A stretch of 64,000 nucleotides of DNA from Fuerstiella sp. (GTDB taxonomy: Bacteria; Planctomycetota; Planctomycetia; Planctomycetales; Planctomycetaceae), in assembly GCA_022447225.1 (NCBI GenBank), contig JAKVAZ010000015.1:101853-165852 (forward strand), given 5' to 3'. The notes below the pieces were generated by a model, which did not search any database, was not told where the DNA came from, and saw only the letters and a program-made list of their open reading frames with translations. Of this stretch, positions 26,065 to 34,087 are shown in pieces. How positions within the stretch are numbered: the first letter of the stretch is position 1; the number at the start of each line of letters is the position of its first letter. A program made the position numbers and the translations under genes.

Positions 26065-26823
26065 TCAGATGCTCTCGTCCTCTTCTTCAGTAGCGGACGG
26101 AGCCAGAATCCAGATCTCACCCCAATCCACAAACTGTTCCGCGCGATATCTCTCGTGACGAATAAGTTCAAGAATCGCCTGAAAGATCCCAACGATGCGA
26201 ACCTGGTTTTTTTCACCGTCAAAGAACGAACTGAATTCGGCACGTTTCTCCAGCTGAAGACGACGTCGAATCCGATCCTGATGGACGGAAAGTGGGGTTT
26301 CGTCCATTCGAATCGTGGTTTGTTCCGCGATCTCCGGTATCCGTACAATTCTTGTCAGAGCACTGACCAGGTCCCAGATCTCAACACCCCTTACTCGATC
26401 CGGAATTGATTTTCCAGCCCTTTCGGGTCGGTCGTCAGTGAGACGCGGGTATCGTTCGAGCCATTCGGAAGCACGCTGCTCCAACTGTATCGCTGCCTGC
26501 TTAAAACGCCTGTATTCCATCAGACGCTGAATAAGTTCGTTACTGCCCAGATCTTCGACAGCATCCGCATCAACTAGGTCCGGCTGCTCCGGAAGCACTT
26601 CCCGACTCTTAATTTCCAGCAACGTTGAAGCCACAACAATGAAGTCACCGATCAGGTCAAGATCCAGCAGTTCCAGGACCTCAAGATGCTGATTGAATTC
26701 ACTTGTGATCCGTGCCAGAGAAACATCGCAGACGTCCAGTTCATGTCGGCGCACAAGATACAGCAACAGATCCAGAGGACCGCCAAAATAACCAAGATCA
26801 ATTCGGTATTCCGCGAGCGTCAT
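26065..26823 (-). CDS. scpA: Segregation and condensation protein A (ScpA kleisin)
   Basis: Kleisin subunit that bridges SMC heads with ScpB in chromosome condensation. The N-terminal signature YRIDLGYFGGPLDLLLYLVR is diagnostic, followed by the IGDFIVVASTLLEIKSREVL helix and LPEQ. The C-terminal winged-helix part includes RLQLEKRAEFSSFFDG and QVRIVGIFQAILELIRH. At 252 residues the length is usual. scpB, often adjacent in other bacteria, is not seen here. The following 445 bases (26824-27267) lie upstream of it and downstream of the next minus-strand gene. Confidence 0.95.
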   Translation of the reverse strand: MTLAEYRIDLGYFGGPLDLLLYLVRRHELDVCDVSLARITSEFNQHLEVLELLDLDLIGDFIVVASTLLEIKSREVLPEQPDLVDADAVEDLGSNELIQRLMEYRRFKQAAIQLEQRASEWLERYPRLTDDRPERAGKSIPDRVRGVEIWDLVSALTRIVRIPEIAEQTTIRMDETPLSVHQDRIRRRLQLEKRAEFSSFFDGEKNQVRIVGIFQAILELIRHERYRAEQFVDWGEIWILAPSATEEEDESI

Positions 26824-27267
26824 AGCGCAGGTTTTCTGCGAACGGTGAAGAATGACAGGAACACGTCATCAAAATTTCATTCGACCTGTTGAGACAATCA
26901 GGCTCAGCCGAACCTCCAACGAACTGCAGTTCGCCCCAAATTCGGAAGGAAGAGTATTGTCAGGTCACCGGCATCGCCGTGCAGGTCTGGTTTCGGCAAA
27001 GACTGCCGCTCGACAGAACGGCACCGGATTTATCCGCTGAGCCGAACGTCGAAGAAAAACCCGACCAACTGCCGTCATACGGCTCCGGATCTGTGACCTT
27101 CATCATCAATCGACAAAGTGTTCACTCTTACGACGCGTCCCGTGCACCCAAACGAATCCGGTACATTTGTTGACGACGATAAAATTCATCACACAATTGA
27201 TGAATGTCGCAGGCCACAGATTCCGCAGCAACTACCGTCCCACAGTAAAGGGTGACAAACGCGGTCT
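26824..27267. other. Intergenic region between scpA and the YfhO-like gene
   Basis: No gene is supported. The two plus-strand frames here have atypical composition, and I see no strong hairpin with a T-run. Confidence 0.5.
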
Positions 27268-29340
27268 TTATTCAGAGGACACGCATTTTTGTGAACTGCG
27301 TACCGGAACAAACACACTTGTCCATACACTGATCAGCGTGATACAGGAAATCCATGCACCGAAATACACAGTAGAGGAATCAAATTGCCATTGCAGTGAA
27401 TGAGTCCCCTTATTCATCCGGACCGAACGCGTCAGCTCATCGCCCGGAAGTTCCTCAGCCGGTTGTCCGTCGATTTGTACGGTCCATCCGGGGTACATCA
27501 ATTCTTTGAAGTGCAGCTCAGCCGCCTCGTTGAGCGTCACTTCAATCAAGACGTCATCAGAGGTGTCCCGCAGCGTTCTCCAATCAACCAGTGCGGAGGC
27601 TGGTTTAGATTCCAGACGCCGGCCAGGCTGCCGAAGTTCATAGAGGTAACAGGAGGCACTGCCTCGTCCCCAAATTCGGTTCAGCAACGCATCCGGTTTG
27701 GCGTCTATCAAAATCAAAAAGGAATCAAATTCATCAGCCGGTTCTGTGGTCAGCAAATGGGTCACCCCCAGTCGTCTGAGTTTGTCCATCTGAGCCCTGG
27801 AACCGAAGTCCGGTGCGTCCGGCTGTGTCTCGAGATCAAAGTCTTCACCGAAATAAACGGCCGGACCAATGCCCAGGTACTGCGGCACACAGCTGACGCG
27901 GTAAATATTTGCAACATTGGGACCACTTGCCAGGAGTCGGCATGTTCGCGGCGGCCGGTTTTGAAAATAGTTTCGGACCCAGCTGTTCTCCTGATGCATA
28001 AGGATACCAGGAACTTCAACCGCATCGGCTACCGGACGTGAGGACCACTGCAGATCATACCACGTGAACAGTCCGATCAGTAACACAGCGGGAACCAGGC
28101 GCCGCCGTCTGCCGGTCAGTGCATCCAGGGCAAGCCCACTCAGCACGGCCCCCGCGAGTGTAGCCACGATCGTATATCGGCCCGGCCCCATAAAATAGGA
28201 GAAGCCCGGCAGGTATCGTGTGATCGGAAGCAGCCAGCCAGTGGCATAAACCACGCTGACCACACCGAGCACCAGCCAGCAGCGTTGCACCGGAGCCGGA
28301 ATCTTTCGGCTCTGCTGTGAGACTGAACACAGACACACCAGTGCCAGAGGAATCAGTCCCAGATAGAAGTGCGCCTCAACCGGATTCGTCTCACTGTCGA
28401 TCGAACCCGGTAATTTCAACATTTGTCGGGATTCCAGAATTTCGGGAGCATGCCACCAGATCCACGAACCAACCAGCTGTGTGAGATACAACGGAGGCAT
28501 GTGCCCGTACCCCGGACTGAACTCGGCGCGCACGCCTTCTCGCTGACTAACCTGTTTAAGTTCCAGTGACGGAAGCAGCTGAACAGCGCTGATTGCCAGA
28601 CTGATCACAATGGCCAGAGGAACAGCAGCTGCAACACCGAAGGACGGACGATCAGTGCCGCGACGCAGAAAAAACTGGAGCCCCGCGTAGAATACGAGGC
28701 ACAGCTGGTTGATAAATGCCAGAGTGAAGTGGCCCGCCAGAAGATGTGTGGAGAGAACGGTTGCCAAAAGCGCGAAACGCAATCGAGACGGTCGTAACAA
28801 AAAAGAGTGTGTGATCCAGAGTGTCAGCGGCAGCCAGACTCCCCCGATGATGGCCCATTCGAGAGAAATGCGGGCAGGAAACCAGCCATAGACAAAGACC
28901 AGAGCCACCAGCAATGATGACCAGTGGGAAATCTGCTGACACCTCGCAAATCGCCACATGAATATGAACGCCAGGGCATAATGCACAACGATGCTGACGT
29001 AGTAGGCAAGGTTGACATCCAGCAGACGATACAAAATCTGATTGGACGGATAGAACACACCCGCCTGGCTTTCCGCCAGCAACGGGTAGCCGAGGCCTGT
29101 CAGATCGTGCCACAGCGGAAGTTCGTTTCGCGAAAAACTGTCGGCAAGAACCAGCTTTTGGGGCATGAAATAGGTCCACGTGTCCCCCCCGACCAGATCG
29201 TTCCCCAGAAGCAGACCATGCCACATCAGGACCGAAAGTCCGCAGCCGACAGCGATGGCCGTCAGCCATTCGGGCAAACTCACAGTAGAGTCTGCCGCCA
29301 GCCTGCTTTGAGGAAATTCTGGCGAAGCCAATGCCGACAT
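27268..29340 (-). CDS. YfhO-like polytopic membrane protein
   Basis: 690 residues with around a dozen hydrophobic helices, beginning with WLTAIAVGCGLSVLMWHGLL. The first loop has GGDTWTYFMPQKLVLADSFS and ELPLWHDLTGLGYPLLAESQ. This matches the early periplasmic loop of YfhO and related GT-C-fold proteins, where an Asp supports lipid-linked sugar transfer. GPGRYTIVATLAGAVLSGLA and a C-terminal soluble beta-rich domain (KELMYPGWTVQIDGQPAEEL) are typical of YfhO. The probable role is glycosylation of a cell-surface polymer; the sugar and acceptor are unknown. It may be followed by no partner gene, as its own downstream side is empty. Confidence 0.8.
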   Translation of the reverse strand: MSALASPEFPQSRLAADSTVSLPEWLTAIAVGCGLSVLMWHGLLLGNDLVGGDTWTYFMPQKLVLADSFSRNELPLWHDLTGLGYPLLAESQAGVFYPSNQILYRLLDVNLAYYVSIVVHYALAFIFMWRFARCQQISHWSSLLVALVFVYGWFPARISLEWAIIGGVWLPLTLWITHSFLLRPSRLRFALLATVLSTHLLAGHFTLAFINQLCLVFYAGLQFFLRRGTDRPSFGVAAAVPLAIVISLAISAVQLLPSLELKQVSQREGVRAEFSPGYGHMPPLYLTQLVGSWIWWHAPEILESRQMLKLPGSIDSETNPVEAHFYLGLIPLALVCLCSVSQQSRKIPAPVQRCWLVLGVVSVVYATGWLLPITRYLPGFSYFMGPGRYTIVATLAGAVLSGLALDALTGRRRRLVPAVLLIGLFTWYDLQWSSRPVADAVEVPGILMHQENSWVRNYFQNRPPRTCRLLASGPNVANIYRVSCVPQYLGIGPAVYFGEDFDLETQPDAPDFGSRAQMDKLRRLGVTHLLTTEPADEFDSFLILIDAKPDALLNRIWGRGSASCYLYELRQPGRRLESKPASALVDWRTLRDTSDDVLIEVTLNEAAELHFKELMYPGWTVQIDGQPAEELPGDELTRSVRMNKGTHSLQWQFDSSTVYFGAWISCITLISVWTSVFVPVRSSQKCVSSE

Positions 29341-29367
29341 CAGACAGGTCTCGGTCGGTACCTGGAC

Positions 29368-29673
29368 TTATTCCACATCCGCGTCAAACACGCGCAGTCG
29401 TTCCCAGGATTCCTTGTTTTCTCTGATAAACGCCTGGTGATTTTCCGAAACCTGATACGCATCGTGCGCTTCACGGCTTTCGAAGACAACATTTGCAGTC
29501 ACGTGAAAATCGTGGTCATTGACAGGACGTTTCAAATCCGGTGTGAGCGTTCCCACCGCGAAAAACACGATCCCCTCGTGTCCGGGTAAATAATGCCGAC
29601 ACGAATCAATCAACTGCTGCTGATTCACCGAAGACGGATCTTTCAGAGTAAAATAAACCATATGTGAAAGCAC
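29368..29673 (-). CDS. Dabb-family (stress-responsive A/B barrel) protein
   Basis: 101 residues forming a single dimeric alpha-beta barrel domain. The opening MLSHMVYFTLKD matches the MLRHVVxFxLKD start of the family, followed by VGTLTPDLKRPVNDHDFHVT and VVFESREAHDAYQVSENHQAF. The role is not fixed by the fold; relatives include small-molecule cyclases and stress proteins. The start is GTG at 29673 with AGGA 7 bases upstream. The spacing to the oxidoreductase on one side and YfhO-like gene on the other is small enough for a shared minus-strand transcript. Confidence 0.88.
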   Translation of the reverse strand: MLSHMVYFTLKDPSSVNQQQLIDSCRHYLPGHEGIVFFAVGTLTPDLKRPVNDHDFHVTANVVFESREAHDAYQVSENHQAFIRENKESWERLRVFDADVE

Positions 29674-29765
29674 GACAGCATCCTGGACAAAAGACCTGAT
29701 CGCCGTGGACCGTCGATCAGAAATTTACTGAACAGATAAACAGGGTACGCTTCGGAAGTCCGGGA

Positions 29766-31280
29766 TCAGACATTCTCTGCAGAAGGACACTCAAATCCCT
29801 TCCGATACTCACGAGACAGGTACTGATTCGCAGCAGAATTGTTGGTGAACAATTCACGTTCAGGATCGAATTCCAGTTTCGGTCCCAGTGACAAAGGATA
29901 TTTTTCCAGATCAACACCATTCGCCTGCAGATGTTTGAGCGTCCGCTGCAGCGTGGCTTCGTTGTCGTCCTGGCTGACCACGTCTTTCAAAGCACCAGAA
30001 ATTTCATCAGCGGCCACATGATTTTGTTCACCCATGTAATATGAAATATTACCCAGATGACTGATGCCGCCCGACAGGTGACCTTCCCGAACGTCACCAT
30101 TCAGATCCTCAACATTGCGACTTTCACAGGCATCCAGGAAATTCCCAAAGTGATCACCGCCACCGACGAATTTTTTGTCCTCAATTGGATTTAAGTCTCT
30201 GTCGAACACGACACAGCGTGAGTAGGACTGTTGCACTACGTATCCTTCGGACCCGTAGAAAATAACGCCTATCTTGTTACCTTCTGTTTTCTGGAACAAC
30301 CTGTTGATTTCGTCATCATCCGAATGATTGACACCCAGGCCGCGTGTTTCGAACACAATGCATTTATCTCCATAGTCGTATATGGAAACCTCCGTATTCC
30401 CCGTGTCACCGGCATCAACATAGTTGGGGTCATTCCTTTCTGCCTGGTAACCCAGTCGACCGCCGTAAGTCAGGATTGTCGACGGATGCGTATCGATTCC
30501 CAGGCCCCATCGGGCGATATCAGTCTGATGAGGTCCCTGATTTCCCAGGTCTCCATTTCCGTAATGTCGCTGCCAGTGCCAGTCATAATGAAATCGTTTG
30601 CGCGTGTTTTTCGGGTCAGTGTATGTTGCCGGTCCACACCAGAAGTTGTAATCGACGTTTGACGGAATCGCGTAATCACCCAAAGCATCGATTGCTTTAC
30701 GACGTTTGTAACAGAGACCACGCGCAAACGTACACTCACCAATTCCACCATCCGCAATAAACTGCACTGCGTCACGTATTGCTGAACGCGAACGGCACTG
30801 CGTTCCGACCTGACACATCCTTCCGTATTTTCGTGCTGCTGCGATCATCGCCGCGCCCTCTGCGATGTTGTGGGAGACAGGCTTTTCAATATATGCGTCT
30901 TTGCCTCGTTCCATGGCCCAGATTGCTGACAGAGCATGCCAGTGATTGGGCGTTGCAGAACTCACAATATCGATGTCGTCATTTTCGAACGCCTTTCGCA
31001 TATCCGTATAAATCGCCGGACGAATCCCCTGTTTCGTCTCAATCTCACTGGCTCGTTTTGCCGCGACATCCTCATCGACCTCCACAATCGCACGAACTTC
31101 TGTACGTGGGTCATTCAGCCAACCTTTGATATGGCTTCCGCCGCGACCTCGGACTCCCACCACGCAGGCACCAATTCTATCGTTGGCCGATATTCCCGCT
31201 CTACCGAAAGCCGGAGTTGTAAATGCCGCGCCTGCAACTGCTGTGGTTTTGAGGAAATCACGACGATCGAGTGTAAACAT
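29766..31280 (-). CDS. Tat-exported Gfo/Idh/MocA-family oxidoreductase
   Basis: NAD(P)-dependent sugar or cyclitol dehydrogenase-like enzyme. The N-terminus LDRRDFLKTTAVAGAAF is a twin-arginine signal, so the protein should be folded with cofactor and exported. The Rossmann part begins RIGACVVGVRGRGGSHIKG, followed by SSATPNHWHALSAIWAMERG and DAYIEKPVSHN, the EKP active-site motif. The C-terminal domain includes HYDWHWQRHYGNGDLGNQGP with a likely catalytic His. AGGA sits 8 bases before the ATG. Planctomycetes encode many such exported oxidoreductases; the substrate cannot be told from sequence. Confidence 0.93.
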   Translation of the reverse strand: MFTLDRRDFLKTTAVAGAAFTTPAFGRAGISANDRIGACVVGVRGRGGSHIKGWLNDPRTEVRAIVEVDEDVAAKRASEIETKQGIRPAIYTDMRKAFENDDIDIVSSATPNHWHALSAIWAMERGKDAYIEKPVSHNIAEGAAMIAAARKYGRMCQVGTQCRSRSAIRDAVQFIADGGIGECTFARGLCYKRRKAIDALGDYAIPSNVDYNFWCGPATYTDPKNTRKRFHYDWHWQRHYGNGDLGNQGPHQTDIARWGLGIDTHPSTILTYGGRLGYQAERNDPNYVDAGDTGNTEVSIYDYGDKCIVFETRGLGVNHSDDDEINRLFQKTEGNKIGVIFYGSEGYVVQQSYSRCVVFDRDLNPIEDKKFVGGGDHFGNFLDACESRNVEDLNGDVREGHLSGGISHLGNISYYMGEQNHVAADEISGALKDVVSQDDNEATLQRTLKHLQANGVDLEKYPLSLGPKLEFDPERELFTNNSAANQYLSREYRKGFECPSAENV

Positions 31281-31502
31281 GGTTTCGTCCTACTCAGGGA
31301 AAACAGCACCCGTCACTTTTCTTCACGACGGCCAGAAACGTCGTACAAGGTACGAGAGTGCCGATTTCAGCAACAATGAAATTCAGATTCGCAATGTCAG
31401 AACCTGTTTGCGAAAAACACCAACACCTCGATTGAATCGTATTAACCGACACGATTCAAGCGAGAACGGGATCCTTAGGCGTCTCTACCGGAATCGACGC
31501 CA

Positions 31503-32330
31503 TCAACGCTGACTCAGGAGGACAGCTTCCTGGTATCGCCTTAGTGGCAGACTGCGCTGTGAAGTGTCCCGAGCAGCTGAATCCCAGACCTGGATCAGAT
31601 GCAGGTCATCAGGGTTCAGACCGGCAATGAACTTGTGACTGGCCCGCAATGTCACCGACTGTTCGGCGTTAAGCTCCCGAAAAACGTGAGTTGGCAGTCG
31701 TTCATGCCTTCGAAGTTCATCATTCAACAGTCTGCGAGGTTCCGGAAACATGCTTTCAGGATGCAGGACGTAGTTGAGTCGCGAGATAAGATCAGCGTAT
31801 TTCAGATACTCCGCCACCTGATCCAAATCATCCCATCTGTGGGTCCGGACGCGATATCTCCAGGAATCTGACGTCATTTCGAGTAACCCGGTTTTGACGT
31901 CGAATCCGGTCTCAAAGGACGGATCGAGCTGGAATTGCAGACTGCGAACAACCTTCGCCGCATCCGATTGAGTCGATCGGGTCAACTCGTGCAGATAGCG
32001 TTTAGATTCTTTGCGGTACGAATCCATCAGATGTTGAATCTCCTCAAAATGTCCTTCCGTCCTGATCTCCCGCGCCGTGTTCAGAATCGTGAACATTCCC
32101 GCCGACGAATTCAAAATAATCACCTCATCAGCCGCTTCCACATAATCATAAACCGTTCCGTTTTGGAAGAGCGTCACGCTGCTGGAAAGACGGGATTCAA
32201 CAGCTCCACCGTTTGCCGCCCCTTGAGCAATCCTGTAAACCTGTGTCTCAACACGTAGTCCCTGGGCAGGTGCCGCAGAAACCCGGCAGATCACAAACAG
32301 ACAGAAAAATATCCGACAAACGTGCGACAT
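31503..32330 (-). CDS. Secreted hypothetical protein
   Basis: 275 residues with an N-terminal signal peptide (CRIFFCLFVICRVSAAPAQG). The mature protein starts with beta-rich sequence (LRVETQVYRI, SSVTLFQNGTVYDYVE, EVIILNSSAGMFTILN) and continues as charged helices (HLMDSYRKESKRYLHELTRS). I recognise no domain; the beginning recalls lipoprotein-carrier-like secreted proteins of planctomycetes but this is only an impression. GAGG lies 10 bases before the ATG. It is followed downstream by the exported oxidoreductase gene after about 220 bases. Confidence 0.75.
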   Translation of the reverse strand: MSHVCRIFFCLFVICRVSAAPAQGLRVETQVYRIAQGAANGGAVESRLSSSVTLFQNGTVYDYVEAADEVIILNSSAGMFTILNTAREIRTEGHFEEIQHLMDSYRKESKRYLHELTRSTQSDAAKVVRSLQFQLDPSFETGFDVKTGLLEMTSDSWRYRVRTHRWDDLDQVAEYLKYADLISRLNYVLHPESMFPEPRRLLNDELRRHERLPTHVFRELNAEQSVTLRASHKFIAGLNPDDLHLIQVWDSAARDTSQRSLPLRRYQEAVLLSQR

Positions 32331-32740
32331 AGGATGTGAACCTCCGAACGATTACCGCGGCAACCCTGACACCTGAATCTAACAGCGTTTGTCAGTCGCG
32401 GACAGACGATGCGTGGACCGCTCTGCAGGAGAAGCAATGCCGGACCAAAAACGCCGCAAACAAACCGGCAATTCATGCCACTAACGAGCCGGTCAAATCT
32501 GGTAAGACAGAAGCGAAGAACACCATGACAATATTCCGGTCACTGCTGTTTCAGAACAACGATATAATCCCAGGAACCCGTTTCCAACAGATCTGGTCCT
32601 CCACCTGCTTACTGCTCACACGTCCGGTTTCCGGAAAACACACGGATTAATCATCGTCTTGACGACGATCTGTCGCAGCTCTAATCTGCTGACGGTTTGT
32701 GTTCGACCGTCAGCGACCTTCGCCATCATGGACGAATGAC
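32331..32740. other. Divergent intergenic region upstream of lpxB
   Basis: No gene is supported. It should hold the promoters for lpxB and for the secreted hypothetical; I cannot fix either. Confidence 0.45.
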
Positions 32741-33913
32741 ATGCGAATCTTTATTTCAGCCGGCGAGCCGAGTGGCGACGAGCACGCGGCACTGCTCGTG
32801 CGTGAACTGAAACTTCGTAATCCCGACTTGTACTGCGATGGATTCGGCGGTCCCGAAATGCGGAAACAGGGATGCCGTCTGCTGCATGAAATGACCGAAA
32901 ATGCCGTGATGGGCTTCCTGAGAGTCGTTCCTCTGCTGGCCCATTTTCGTCGGCTGGTCAAACACGCCGAAAATCATCTCAGAGACACCCGGCCGGACGC
33001 AGTGGTACTGGTCGACTTCCCTGGTTTCAACTGGTGGATCGCCCGTGCAGCCCGCCGGCTTGGAATTTCGGTTTACTATTATCTCCCTCCCCAGTTATGG
33101 GCCTGGGCACCGTGGAGAATTCGTCGAGTGCGAAAATGGATTGACCATGTCATCTGTACTCTCCCCTTCGAATTTGACTGGTATGCCAGCCGCGGTGTGA
33201 ATGCAACATACGTGGGACACCCGTTCTTCGATGAGGTCGCGCACCGAAAACTCAACCCGGAAACACTCAAAACCCTGAAAACCGCAGACACTGATCAGCG
33301 CGTCTTTGCTTTACTGCCTGGATCCAGATCACACGAAGTGGAACACAACTGGCCCATCATGCTGGAAATCGCTGCACGTGTCCGGCAGGTTCATCCCGGG
33401 ATCAAATGGATTGCCGGATGCTATCGAAAAGAACATCAGTTGAGATGTGAGGAATTACAACGTAAAAGTGAATTACCACTGACCATTCATTACGAAACCG
33501 GTCAAACATCGGAAGTCATCGAAGCAGCACACGCCTGCCTGATGGTGAGTGGATCTGTGAGCCTCGAATTACTGGCACGTCGGACTCCCGGTGTCGTCCT
33601 TTATCGTACCGGAAGGATCATGCGGTTTATCGGCAAAAGGGCACTCCGATGCCGTTTCGTCACGTTGACCAATCTCATGGCGAACGAAGAACTGATGCCG
33701 GAAATAATCTCCAGTGGAAATCCAGCCGGAGATATCCGCCGCATATCAAAGATTCTGGTCGAGTGGGCTGGCAATGCAGATGCACTCAATGCCCGGCGGA
33801 AGCAACTCGAGATTCTGGCCGGCAATACCGCACTTACCGGAGCCACTACTCGTACCGCGGAACTGCTGCTTGAGAAAAATCAGAGTTCGCAGACTGAAGA
33901 GATGGCGGCCTGA
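32741..33913 (+). CDS. lpxB: Lipid-A-disaccharide synthase
   Basis: GT19 glycosyltransferase that joins UDP-diacylglucosamine to lipid X to make the lipid A disaccharide, at the inner membrane. The start MRIFISAGEPSGDEHAALLV is the family signature, followed by GFGGPEMRKQGCRLL, VLVDFPGFNWWIAR, YYLPPQLWAWAPWRIRRVR, the LLPGSRSHEVEHN motif and SGSVSLELLA. I start at 32741, the ATG directly before the conserved RIFISAGE; the longer frame from 32699 adds 14 unrelated residues. About 390 residues is normal. Its presence supports a Gram-negative-type outer membrane with lipid A. No other lpx gene is in the window. Confidence 0.95.
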   Translation: MRIFISAGEPSGDEHAALLVRELKLRNPDLYCDGFGGPEMRKQGCRLLHEMTENAVMGFLRVVPLLAHFRRLVKHAENHLRDTRPDAVVLVDFPGFNWWIARAARRLGISVYYYLPPQLWAWAPWRIRRVRKWIDHVICTLPFEFDWYASRGVNATYVGHPFFDEVAHRKLNPETLKTLKTADTDQRVFALLPGSRSHEVEHNWPIMLEIAARVRQVHPGIKWIAGCYRKEHQLRCEELQRKSELPLTIHYETGQTSEVIEAAHACLMVSGSVSLELLARRTPGVVLYRTGRIMRFIGKRALRCRFVTLTNLMANEELMPEIISSGNPAGDIRRISKILVEWAGNADALNARRKQLEILAGNTALTGATTRTAELLLEKNQSSQTEEMAA

Positions 33914-34020
33914 GCCCGGCCTGCCGAACGACAGTCCCACGGCTGATATTACCGCCGGCAGGATTTGAACAGCAAGATCCTCAAGATCCTCCATTTTGCG
34001 GTTCGATGTTTGTGAGAGAA

Positions 34021-34077
34021 CCGGTGCGCATTTGCACCGGCAGCTTTTGCCGGACCTTTTCCTGGCACCTCAGGTGC
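34021..34077 (+). promoter_or_regulatory. Three hairpins, two mutually exclusive, in the leader of the ExeA-like gene
   Basis: Hairpin A pairs CCGGTGC (34021-34027) with GCACCGG (34034-34040). Hairpin B pairs CCGGCA (34037-34042) with TGCCGG (34048-34053) and is followed by ACCTTTT. Both need bases 34037-34040, so they exclude each other. Hairpin C pairs GCACC (34065-34069) with GGTGC (34073-34077) just before the start codon at 34088. The layout resembles an attenuator, or a terminator for lpxB plus a start-site stem. Confidence 0.4.
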
Positions 34078-34087
34078 AGGTACACGG

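Noticed and set aside
25975-26409. Plus-strand frame of 144 codons
   Set aside because: Antisense to scpA, which is certain.
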